From assembly GCA_029859185.1 (NCBI GenBank), contig JAOUDR010000124.1, positions 1 through 7,390 of the forward strand: a stretch of DNA of 7,390 bases. The letters are read 5' to 3'. How positions within the stretch are numbered: position 1 is the stretch's first letter; every line of letters begins with the position of its first letter. The notes beneath the pieces were generated by a model, which was given only the letters and a program-made list of their open reading frames with translations, did not search any database and was not told the DNA's origin. Source of the stretch: Gemmatimonadota bacterium (lineage in GTDB: Bacteria; Gemmatimonadota; Gemmatimonadetes; Gemmatimonadales; GWC2-71-9). This document shows, piece after piece, positions 1-6,123 of this stretch. The position numbers and the translations under genes are program-made.

Positions 1-1
1 C

Positions 2-322
2 CTGCTGTTGATCGACGAGCGCGGGCTCGTGCTGGGTGGGGTGTTGCGCGACTCCCGCGGGCTCGTGGTTTCGGAGGAGGTCGCGGCCTACGTGGCGGGG
101 GCCGCGCAGGAGGCCGAACGCGCCGCCCGCTTGCTCGCACTGGGCGCCTGGCAGTCCCTCGAGTGCGAGGGCACCGACGGGCACTTGCACGTCTCGACGC
201 CGTCGCCCGGGGCGATCCTCCTGGTCCGCCGCGACCGGAGGGTGCCGGCGGGACGCGTGGGGTTGCTCGCTCGGCGGGCCGCCGCCGCGGCGCGCGGGTG
301 GCTGGAGGCGCAGGCCGGATGA
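2..322 (+). CDS. Roadblock/LC7-domain protein, N-terminally truncated by window edge
   Basis: The reading frame is open from base 2 and stops with TGA at 320-322, leaving about 106 visible C-terminal residues. The visible part begins in a hydrophobic strand (LLLIDERGLVLGG), which fits the first beta strand of a Roadblock/LC7 fold, followed by an Ala/Glu-rich helix, two more strands and a final Arg/Ala-rich helix ending WLEAQAG. Probably 20-30 residues of the first helix lie upstream. Roadblock proteins are small dimeric partners of MglA- or Rag-like GTPases; MglB, the GAP of MglA, is the bacterial model. The mglA gene three places downstream supports such a role here. The stop overlaps the next start (ATGA). 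The family call rests on fold pattern and context; I cannot tell GAP from scaffold. A TTG at base 8 lies inside the strand and is not a credible start. Confidence 0.75.
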   Translation: MLLIDERGLVLGGVLRDSRGLVVSEEVAAYVAGAAQEAERAARLLALGAWQSLECEGTDGHLHVSTPSPGAILLVRRDRRVPAGRVGLLARRAAAAARGWLEAQAG

Positions 323-672
323 ACCCGGAGCGGATGTACGACGCGCTTGACCGGATCACGCGGGTGCGCGGGGTCCGCGGCGCCATGGTCGTGTCGGCGG
401 AGGACGGGCTCGTGGTGGGCGAGGCCGTCATGGAGGGCGTGCGCGGGAACGCCGTGGCGGCGCTGGCCGCATCACTGGCGGCCCGGCTGGGGCGCGCTGC
501 CGGGGCCGCGGAGGCGGGGGCGCAGCGGTTCGTACACCTGCAGGCCGAGGTGGGCGCGATGCTGCTCATGCCCGGGGCCGACGGTCTGGTGATCGTCGCG
601 GTGACGGACCAACACGTCAACGTGGGGCTGGTCCGGCTCGAAATGCAGCGCATGGTGGAGGACATTGCGTGA
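319..672 (+). CDS. Roadblock/LC7-domain protein (MglB-like)
   Basis: This encodes 117 residues. ATG 319 overlaps the previous stop as ATGA, and the start places a short helix (residues 3-16) before the first strand, as expected for a complete Roadblock domain. Visible elements are strand GAMVVSAEDGLVV (21-33), a long Ala-rich helix (44-66), strand FVHLQAEVGAMLLMP (71-85), strand LVIVAV (90-95) and a closing helix from NVGLVRLEM (101-109). That order and the NVGLVRLE ending are typical of the family. Its likely job is to partner with the MglA-type GTPase encoded downstream, as a GTPase-activating dimer or as a ring or scaffold subunit with the two adjacent Roadblock proteins. Which of the three is the true MglB equivalent is not decidable by eye. 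An in-frame upstream start (GTG/ATG near 163) would overlap the preceding gene heavily and is disfavoured. Confidence 0.85.
   Translation: MNPERMYDALDRITRVRGVRGAMVVSAEDGLVVGEAVMEGVRGNAVAALAASLAARLGRAAGAAEAGAQRFVHLQAEVGAMLLMPGADGLVIVAVTDQHVNVGLVRLEMQRMVEDIA
657..661 (+). promoter_or_regulatory. Shine-Dalgarno site for the GTG start at 669
   Basis: GGAGG lies seven bases before GTG 669, inside the end of the preceding gene. It is the clearest ribosome-binding site in the window and settles the non-ATG start of the third Roadblock gene, which overlaps the previous stop as GTGA. Confidence 0.7.
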
Positions 673-1133
673 AGGCCCGCGTCGTCGAGCCCTGGCTCCT
701 CGCCCCGGTCGAGCGCTTCGTCCGCGAAAGCGGGGCGCGCCTGACCATGGTGATGACGCCGTCCGGGCAGGTGCTGGCCCAGTACGGCTTCACCCGCGCG
801 GTCGACGTCATGTCGGCGGCGGCGCTCGGGGCCGGCATCGCGGCCTCGACGGGCGAGATCGTGCGGATGCTGGACGAGCCGGACTTCCGGGTCCTGAACC
901 ATCAGAGCGCGCAGCACGGGATCTTCCTCGGCCGGTTCGACTCGCGGCGCGGCCCCCTGCTCGGCCTCGTGGTCTACGGGGAGGACACCTCGATCGGGCT
1001 GGTACAGTTATTCTTCGAGGACTTCGTGGCAGACCTCGAGGAGGCAGCGCCTGCGGAAACGCCCCGCGGTCCGGTGCTTGCAGCCGACTTCGAGCGGGAT
1101 CTCAACGAGAGCTTGGCGACCCTTTTCCGGTAG
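669..1133 (+). CDS. Roadblock/LC7-like protein with C-terminal extension
   Basis: This encodes 154 residues from GTG 669, overlapping the previous stop by four bases and preceded by GGAGG. The N-terminal half reads as a Roadblock-type fold: helix 6-20, strand LTMVMTPSGQVLAQYG (25-40), Ala-rich helix 46-69, strands around 73-91 (FRVLNHQS, GIFLGRF) and 96-103 (PLLGLVVYG), then helix 109-125. Unlike its two upstream neighbours it carries an extra tail of about 30 residues, with a Pro/Glu-rich spacer (126-136) and a final amphipathic segment, FERDLNESLATLFR, that could be a docking helix. It immediately precedes the MglA-type GTPase gene, seven bases away, so a direct GTPase partner role is plausible. 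It may be a distinct regulator rather than a GAP. The family call is fairly sure; the exact function is unknown. Confidence 0.75.
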   Translation: MKARVVEPWLLAPVERFVRESGARLTMVMTPSGQVLAQYGFTRAVDVMSAAALGAGIAASTGEIVRMLDEPDFRVLNHQSAQHGIFLGRFDSRRGPLLGLVVYGEDTSIGLVQLFFEDFVADLEEAAPAETPRGPVLAADFERDLNESLATLFR

Positions 1134-1140
1134 ACCGCCC

Positions 1141-1740
1141 ATGTCGCTCGTCAACTTCACTTCCCGCGAAATCACGTGCAAGATCGTCTATTATGGACCC
1201 GGCCGGTCCGGAAAGACGACGAACCTCCAGTACATCTACGGGCGCGTGCCGGAGGATCGGCGGGGGCGCATGGTATCGCTGGCCACGCAGACCGATCGCA
1301 CCCTGTTCTTTGACTTCCTGCCGCTCGAGTTGGGGTCGATCTCCGGCTTTACCACCCGGTTCCAGCTCTATACGGTTCCGGGCCAGGTGTACTACAACGC
1401 CACGCGCAAGCTCGTGCTCCAGGGAGCGGACGGCGTCGTCTTCGTGGCGGACTCGCAGATCCGGCAGCTGGACGAGAACATCGAGAGCCTGCAGAACCTC
1501 CAGGCCAACCTGCTCGAGCAGGGGATCGACGTCCGGACGATCCCGCTCGTGCTGCAGTACAACAAACAGGATCTGCCCAGCGATCTCATCCTCCAGGTGG
1601 CGGACCTCGAGGAGCAACTGAACTTTCGGATGGTGCCCGCGTTCGGTGCGTCGGCGGTGGTGGGGAAGGGGCTGTTCGAGACCCTGCGGGCCATCTCCGA
1701 GCGCGTGCTGCGGAAGCTGAGCGAGGCACAGCCGGCGTGA
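1141..1740 (+). CDS. mglA: MglA-type small Ras-like GTPase
   Basis: This encodes 199 residues, close to the 195 of Myxococcus xanthus MglA, and collinear with it at the key sites I recall. The P-loop is GPGRSGKTT (19-27) with Lys25 and Thr26; switch I holds TDRTLFFDF (51-59) with Arg53, the intrinsic arginine of MglA; YTVPGQ (77-82) has Thr78 where Ras proteins have the DxxG aspartate, plus Gln82; NKQD (141-144) is the guanine-specificity motif. MglA is a cytoplasmic GTP/GDP switch that sets the leading cell pole and motility direction and is turned off by the Roadblock protein MglB. Here three Roadblock genes lie directly upstream and a tandem AAA+ gene overlaps its stop (GTGA). ATG 1141 is chosen because MSLVNFTSREITCKIVYYGP matches the family's N-terminus. 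No clear Shine-Dalgarno precedes it, so coupling to the upstream gene seven bases away is likely. The family is confident; whether it governs gliding, pili or another polar process is not known. Confidence 0.95.
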   Translation: MSLVNFTSREITCKIVYYGPGRSGKTTNLQYIYGRVPEDRRGRMVSLATQTDRTLFFDFLPLELGSISGFTTRFQLYTVPGQVYYNATRKLVLQGADGVVFVADSQIRQLDENIESLQNLQANLLEQGIDVRTIPLVLQYNKQDLPSDLILQVADLEEQLNFRMVPAFGASAVVGKGLFETLRAISERVLRKLSEAQPA

Positions 1741-3698
1741 CGCGCACCTTGAACCCGCGGTTTTCCTTCGACACGTTCGTCGTGGGCCCGGCCAATCAAC
1801 TGGCGGTCAGTGCGGCCCGCACCGCGGCCGAGAACCCGGGTGTGTCCTACAACCCGCTGTTCATCTACAGTGCGTCCGGCCTGGGCAAGACGCACCTCAT
1901 TACCGCCATCGGGGCGCGGGCGCGAGAGCTGGCCCCGGAGCTGCGGGTCGAATACCTGACCCTCGAGGAGTTCGTCGACGCCTACCACGCCGCCGTGGCG
2001 GCGGGGCATGGCGAAGCGTTCCGCAGCCGGTTCACCGACGTGGATGTCGTGCTGATCGACGATGTGCAGTTCGTCGCGCAGCGCCTCGAGACCCAGGCGG
2101 AACTGCTCCGGTTGATCTCGCACCTGCTTGCACAGGCGCGCCAGGTCGTGCTCGCCAGCGATCGGCCGCCGCGCGATATCGAGCAGCTCGACGAACGCCT
2201 CATTTCCCAGTTCGCCGGTGGTCTCGTCGTGGACATCGCGGCGCCGGAGTTCGAGAGCCGGCTCGCGATCCTGCGGCGGAAGGCGGATGAGCGGGGCGTC
2301 GATTTCGAAGGGGCCGTGCTCGCGGCAGTCGCCGAGTACAACGCGCGGAACGTCCGAGAGTTGCTGGGGCTGCTCAACCGCCTGATCGCCTTCCAGGCGG
2401 TGAACGAGGGTGCCCTCACGGTGGAGGGGGCGCGTACGCTGCTCGGATTGGAGAGCGTCCTGCAGGAGGACGTGGAAACGGAGGAGGGCGTCCCGGAGAC
2501 CGTCCCGCCCGCCGTGGACGAGTTCGCCGACTTTCTGGACTCGGTGGGATCGGCGCTTGCGCGGCAGGTCGACGCGTGGCGCAAGCGGATCGAGGAATCC
2601 GTCGAGTACTGGGATGGGCGGGGCTACCGCACGAAGCGCCTCGAGCGGCTGCTCACGGAGGAAACCCCGCTCGGCGCCGAACAGGCGGTGCGGGCCTACG
2701 AGGCGGACGTGGAGCACCTCCAGGCCCTCGCAGCCGACATGGCCGAGCTCGACCCGCCCCGTGCCGGGGACCCGGTGTTCCGCGATCCGGAGCGGATCGA
2801 TGACGCCGAGGCGGCGGTGCAGGAGGCGCGTGAGGGCGCGGGGCCACCGCCCGGCCCAGCACCCCACCTCACCTTCGAGTCCTACGTGGAGACGGCAGGC
2901 AACCGCGTCGCGGTGACGGCGGCCCGGGCGGTCACGACCGATACCTCGGTGCCGTACAACCCGCTCGTCATTGCCGGTCCGAATGGTGTCGGCAAGACGC
3001 ATCTGCTCCACGCCGTCGCCAACGCGTTGGCCGTACGTCCCGAGGCGGTCGTCGCCTGCCAATCCGCGCAGGCCTTCCTGGACCAGTACGTCGACGCGCT
3101 CGAACGGAACCGTCTGGAGATGTGGCGTGCGCGGCATCGGCACGCCACGGCGTTCCTGCTGGACGACATTCACCTGCTGTCCTTGAAGCCCGGGTCCCAG
3201 GAGGAGCTGTTCCACCTGTTCAATGCGCTTGCCGACAGTGGGCGCCAACTCGTGTTCTCCGCGAGCGGTCCTCCCGACACGCTCGACGGGATCGACGAAC
3301 GCCTCGTCACTCGACTGCAGGGCGGGTTGGTCGTCGAGTTGCCGGCGGCGAATCGCGAGGTGCGCAGCGTGGTGGCGCGCCGGGAGCTCAACGAGCGCCT
3401 CGGCACCACGGACGATGCGGTAGTCGCGTATCTGGCGGAACAGCCGGACCCCTCGCTGCACACGCTGGTCGAGGTGATTCAGCGCCTGGCGCAGGAACTC
3501 GAAGCATCGGGCGAGGACCTGAGCTTGGCGCTCGCCCGCCGCGTGGTGGACGGTGATGCGGCCGCCGTGACGCGGCCGGCGCGCCGTTCCCGGTCGTCGG
3601 GCGTGGTGATGTCGCCGCTCGCCAGCGTCCGGAGTCCCGAGAAGGTGGTGTGGCGGTGGCCGCACGTGGGCGACCGGCTCATCGAGGACATGCGCTGA
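1737..3698 (+). CDS. Tandem DnaA/Hda-like AAA+ ATPase (two AAA+ modules, no DNA-binding domain)
   Basis: This encodes 653 residues from GTG 1737. Module 1 (about 8-237) resembles DnaA domain III: FDTFVVGPANQL opening, YNPLFIY, Walker A SGLGKTHL (47-54), Walker B VVLIDD (104-109), sensor 1 SDRPP (141-145), box VII DERLISQF (152-159) and sensor 2 NVRELL (205-210). Module 2 (about 378-605) repeats the plan: YNPLVI, GPNGVGKTHL (414-423), FLLDD (473-477), DERLVTRL (520-527). Module 1 has Gln158 at the DnaA arginine-finger position; module 2 keeps Arg526 but has Ser510 for the sensor 1 Asp and His575 for the sensor 2 Arg. A mostly helical, acidic linker (240-377) joins them. A basic stretch (613-619) and a conspicuous tail, VVWRWPHVGDRLIEDMR, close the protein. 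It starts directly at the AAA+ fold and lacks the DnaA C-terminal helix-turn-helix, so it is not a replication initiator; it is best seen as a duplicated Hda-like ATPase. It overlaps both neighbours (GTGA, TGATG). Function is unknown; a nucleotide-controlled adaptor for the MglA module is inference. Confidence 0.9.
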   Translation: MTRTLNPRFSFDTFVVGPANQLAVSAARTAAENPGVSYNPLFIYSASGLGKTHLITAIGARARELAPELRVEYLTLEEFVDAYHAAVAAGHGEAFRSRFTDVDVVLIDDVQFVAQRLETQAELLRLISHLLAQARQVVLASDRPPRDIEQLDERLISQFAGGLVVDIAAPEFESRLAILRRKADERGVDFEGAVLAAVAEYNARNVRELLGLLNRLIAFQAVNEGALTVEGARTLLGLESVLQEDVETEEGVPETVPPAVDEFADFLDSVGSALARQVDAWRKRIEESVEYWDGRGYRTKRLERLLTEETPLGAEQAVRAYEADVEHLQALAADMAELDPPRAGDPVFRDPERIDDAEAAVQEAREGAGPPPGPAPHLTFESYVETAGNRVAVTAARAVTTDTSVPYNPLVIAGPNGVGKTHLLHAVANALAVRPEAVVACQSAQAFLDQYVDALERNRLEMWRARHRHATAFLLDDIHLLSLKPGSQEELFHLFNALADSGRQLVFSASGPPDTLDGIDERLVTRLQGGLVVELPAANREVRSVVARRELNERLGTTDDAVVAYLAEQPDPSLHTLVEVIQRLAQELEASGEDLSLALARRVVDGDAAAVTRPARRSRSSGVVMSPLASVRSPEKVVWRWPHVGDRLIEDMR

Positions 3699-5317
3699 TG
3701 GCCATCAAGGGCAGTCTCCGCGAGGCGTCGCTCCCCGACGTGCTGCAACTGCTCGCCTTGGGGCAGAAGACCGGCTGTCTGTCGGTGGCGGACCGGGCCA
3801 ACTTCGGGTCCATCTACTTCGATCGGGGGCGTATTACCTACGCGTCCATCGTGAACCGTCCGGATCGGCTGGGGGACATTCTGGTGAAGCACGGGCGCCT
3901 CCAGCCCGAAAACCTGGTGGCCGCGATCGAGGTCCAGGCCAAAGACCGGCACCGGCGTCTCGGACAGATTCTCGTCGATGAAGGTTGGGTCTCCCGCGTG
4001 GATCTCGACCACTTCGTCCGGTTCCAGATCGAGGAGGCCGTCTACCTCCTCTTCACGTGGACGCAGGGGACGTTCAAGTTCGAGGCGGGCCTCCGGCCCA
4101 CGGAGGACGAGCTCCTCGTCTCGATCAACCCGGAGTCACTGCTCCTCGAGGGCGCGCGCCGCACGGACGAATGGAGTCTGATCGAGAAGAAGATCCCCTC
4201 GTTCGATCTCATCTTCGTGCCGAACGCCGAGCACGTCACATCGGACGAAGTGGAGATCACCTCGGACCAGTCGCGCGTGCTGGAGCTGCTCGACGGGGCG
4301 CGCGACGTCACGCGACTCGTCGAGGATTCCGGACTGAGCGAGTTCGACGTGGGCAAGGCGTTGTACGGGCTGCTCTCCGCGGGGTTCGTGCAGCGGGCCG
4401 GCCGGAGCCAGGCCGCGCCCCGAGTGGCGGTGAACGAGGGTCGCGTGCAGGAACATCGCAACCTTGGCATCGCGTTCTACAAGACCGGCATGTATGACGA
4501 AGCCGGTCGCGAATTCCGCCGCGTGGTGGACCTGAAGCCGGAGGACGCCGATGCACTGGCGTGGCTCGGACTGGTGGCCCTGCGGCAGGCACGGTGGCAG
4601 GAGGCGGTGGACACCCTCGCCCCGATCGTCGAGCGGGGACACGCTCCGCCCGCGGTCCTGCACAACCTCGGGGTGGCGTGTGAACAGCTCGGCGACTTCG
4701 AGCGCGCCGACGCGGTGCTCGGTGACGCGGGGACGCGCGCCCGGCACGATCCCCGGATCCTGACGAGCTGGGGCATCGTCGCCCTGCGCCGCGGCGACTA
4801 CGCGGGAGCCGCCGGGCGCCTCGATCGGGCGCGGGAGGTGGCGGGCGACGTCGTGCTCCCACCGGTGTGGTACTGGGCGCGCTCCCTCGCCGCCGCGGGG
4901 CAGGGCAACATCGAGGATGCGGAGGCGATGTTGTCGGAGGCTGGAGAGCACCACCCAGGGCATCCGGTGCTGGTCACCAACCGCGCCGCCTTCCTCGAGC
5001 TGATCGGGGAACCGGACCAAGCGGCCAGCCAGCTCGACGAGCTCCTGGCTGAGGAACCGGCGCTCCCGCAAGCGTGGAAGAACCGGGGGGATCTCCACTA
5101 CCGGGCCGGGCGCTATGACGACGCGGCGGCGTCCTACCGCCGCGCGATCGCGTTGCAGGCCGACCTCGGGGACGACGTGTACTTCAAACTCGGCAACATC
5201 GCCTTCCGGGCGGGCGATCAGGCAGCGGCGGCGGAGCACTGGACGCGGACCCTCGCACTCAATGCCGGACACGAGTTGGCCCGGACCAATCTGGAGGCGC
5301 TGGGAGCGCCGGAATGA
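3698..5317 (+). CDS. DUF4388 (PATAN-type) protein with winged-helix-like segment and TPR repeats
   Basis: This encodes 539 residues from ATG 3698, sharing one base with the previous stop (TGATG); GAGG at 3684-3687 is a modest ribosome-binding site. The N-terminus (1-135) is DUF4388/PatA-N-like: GSLREASLPDVLQLLALGQK, then TGCLSV, GSIYFDRGRITYA, LGDILVKHGRL, a second LGQILVDEGWV, and the aromatic end LLFTWTQGTFKFE. Residues 183-235 look like a winged helix-turn-helix (VLELLDGARDVTRLVEDSG then ALYGLLSAGFV). From 252 to about 527 there are roughly eight TPR units, for example LGIAFYKTGMYDEAGREFRR and RGDLHYRAGRYDDAAASYRR. PATAN proteins connect sensory signalling to motility or pili in cyanobacteria and are common beside MglA in other phyla, where they are thought to act as adaptors. 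TPRs point to protein-protein docking. No signal peptide or membrane segment is seen, so it should be cytoplasmic. It lies between the AAA+ and che genes and could physically bridge them; that is inference. Confidence 0.9.
   Translation: MAIKGSLREASLPDVLQLLALGQKTGCLSVADRANFGSIYFDRGRITYASIVNRPDRLGDILVKHGRLQPENLVAAIEVQAKDRHRRLGQILVDEGWVSRVDLDHFVRFQIEEAVYLLFTWTQGTFKFEAGLRPTEDELLVSINPESLLLEGARRTDEWSLIEKKIPSFDLIFVPNAEHVTSDEVEITSDQSRVLELLDGARDVTRLVEDSGLSEFDVGKALYGLLSAGFVQRAGRSQAAPRVAVNEGRVQEHRNLGIAFYKTGMYDEAGREFRRVVDLKPEDADALAWLGLVALRQARWQEAVDTLAPIVERGHAPPAVLHNLGVACEQLGDFERADAVLGDAGTRARHDPRILTSWGIVALRRGDYAGAAGRLDRAREVAGDVVLPPVWYWARSLAAAGQGNIEDAEAMLSEAGEHHPGHPVLVTNRAAFLELIGEPDQAASQLDELLAEEPALPQAWKNRGDLHYRAGRYDDAAASYRRAIALQADLGDDVYFKLGNIAFRAGDQAAAAEHWTRTLALNAGHELARTNLEALGAPE
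5302..5306 (+). promoter_or_regulatory. Shine-Dalgarno-like site for cheR
   Basis: GGGAG sits seven bases before ATG 5314, within the last codons of the TPR gene. With the ATGA stop-start overlap it supports 5314 as the cheR start. Confidence 0.5.
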
Positions 5318-6123
5318 CGGTGGCGCCGGAGGATGGACTGGGGGACCTGCTCGCACAGATCGCTGGGGCACGCGGCCTCACCTGTGACGGCTACAAACCG
5401 AATTGCCTGAGGCGACGCCTGGCCGTCCGCATGAGGGCGCGTGGGGTGCACACCTATGCGGCCTACGCGGCGGTGTTGCGGGACGATGCCCACGAGTACG
5501 ACCGCCTCCTCGATGCGCTCACCATCAACGTCACGAAGTTCTTCCGGAACCGCGAGGCGTGGGACGTCCTGGCCACGCGCTTTCTCCCCGACCTGTGGGA
5601 GCGGCGCCGTGGAGCCCTGCGGTGCTGGTCGGCCGGGTGCGCCACCGGGGAGGAACCCTACACCCTGGCGATCGCCTTGCTCGAGCAGGCGCGACGCGGC
5701 GGGACGAAGGCGGGGACGTACACCGTGGATGCCACGGATCTCGATCCGACGGTGCTCGACCGCGCGCGGGCCGGCGTCTACCGGACCCCGGCACTCGACG
5801 AGACCTCCCCAGCGCTCGTGGAGCGCTACTTCACGGGGAGGGATCCCTGGGAGGTCGGGCCGGAGGTGCGAACGCTCGTGCGGTTCCACCGCCACGATCT
5901 GCTCCGGGAGCCGCCACCGGACGCGCCCTACGATATCATCACGTGCCGCAACGTCGTGATCTACTTCGAACGCGCCAATCAGGAGCGGCTCTACCACGCG
6001 TTCGCCGACGCGCTACAGCCCGGCGGGATCCTCATGCTCGGAAAGGTGGAAACGCTCGTCGGTGATGTTCGGGAGCGGTTCCAACTCGAGGACATCCGCG
6101 AGCGGATCTATCGACGGCGATGA
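5314..6123 (+). CDS. cheR: CheR-type chemoreceptor glutamate methyltransferase
   Basis: This encodes 269 residues, the usual CheR length. CheR transfers methyl groups from S-adenosylmethionine to glutamates on chemoreceptor cytoplasmic helices, raising kinase output during adaptation. The N-terminal helical subdomain (about 8-75) ends in LTINVTKFFRN (69-79), the CheR signature. The Rossmann-type catalytic part follows: WSAGCATGEEPYTLAI (105-120) is the SAM-binding loop, ATDLDPTVLDRARAGVY (140-156) carries the acidic ribose-contacting region, HDLL (194-197) and YDIITCRNVVIYF (206-218) complete the fold. The small receptor-binding subdomain (about 158-190) appears present. ATG 5314 overlaps the previous stop as ATGA with GGGAG upstream, and the stop overlaps cheD the same way. 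No fused TPR is present, unlike FrzF, though the preceding gene encodes many TPRs. The partner receptor is not in the window. The family is certain from motifs. Confidence 0.96.
   Translation: MTVAPEDGLGDLLAQIAGARGLTCDGYKPNCLRRRLAVRMRARGVHTYAAYAAVLRDDAHEYDRLLDALTINVTKFFRNREAWDVLATRFLPDLWERRRGALRCWSAGCATGEEPYTLAIALLEQARRGGTKAGTYTVDATDLDPTVLDRARAGVYRTPALDETSPALVERYFTGRDPWEVGPEVRTLVRFHRHDLLREPPPDAPYDIITCRNVVIYFERANQERLYHAFADALQPGGILMLGKVETLVGDVRERFQLEDIRERIYRRR

Noticed and set aside
319..672. Naming one of the Roadblock genes mglB
   Set aside because: Three candidates are present and I see no residue that singles out the GAP by eye, so no gene symbol is assigned.
1078..1140. Upstream ATG at 1078 as the mglA start
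   Set aside because: It would add 21 residues unlike any MglA and overlap the preceding gene by over 50 bases; ATG 1141 gives the expected family N-terminus.
665..1621. 318-codon + strand frame overlapping the third Roadblock gene and mglA
   Set aside because: Arg/Ser-rich out-of-frame translation; the overlapping frames encode recognised families.
1392..3665. 757-codon open frame on the - strand across the AAA+ gene
   Set aside because: It is fully antisense to mglA and the tandem AAA+ gene, whose protein motifs are unmistakable. Its product is Arg/His/Pro-rich with no recognisable domain. Long antisense frames are expected in GC-rich DNA with strong third-position bias.
3650..3697. GTG at 3650 as start of the DUF4388-TPR gene
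   Set aside because: The added 16 residues are Arg/Ala-rich and precede the family's normal MAIKGSL-type beginning; ATG 3698 fits the TGATG coupling.
1737..3698. Calling this gene the chromosomal replication initiator dnaA
   Set aside because: It has no N-terminal domain I, no C-terminal DnaA-box-binding helix-turn-helix, two AAA+ modules instead of one, and lies in a motility/chemosensory operon.
4136..5371. 411-codon open frame on the - strand across the TPR gene
   Set aside because: Antisense shadow of a clear DUF4388-TPR gene, with low-complexity Arg/Pro/Val composition and no motif.
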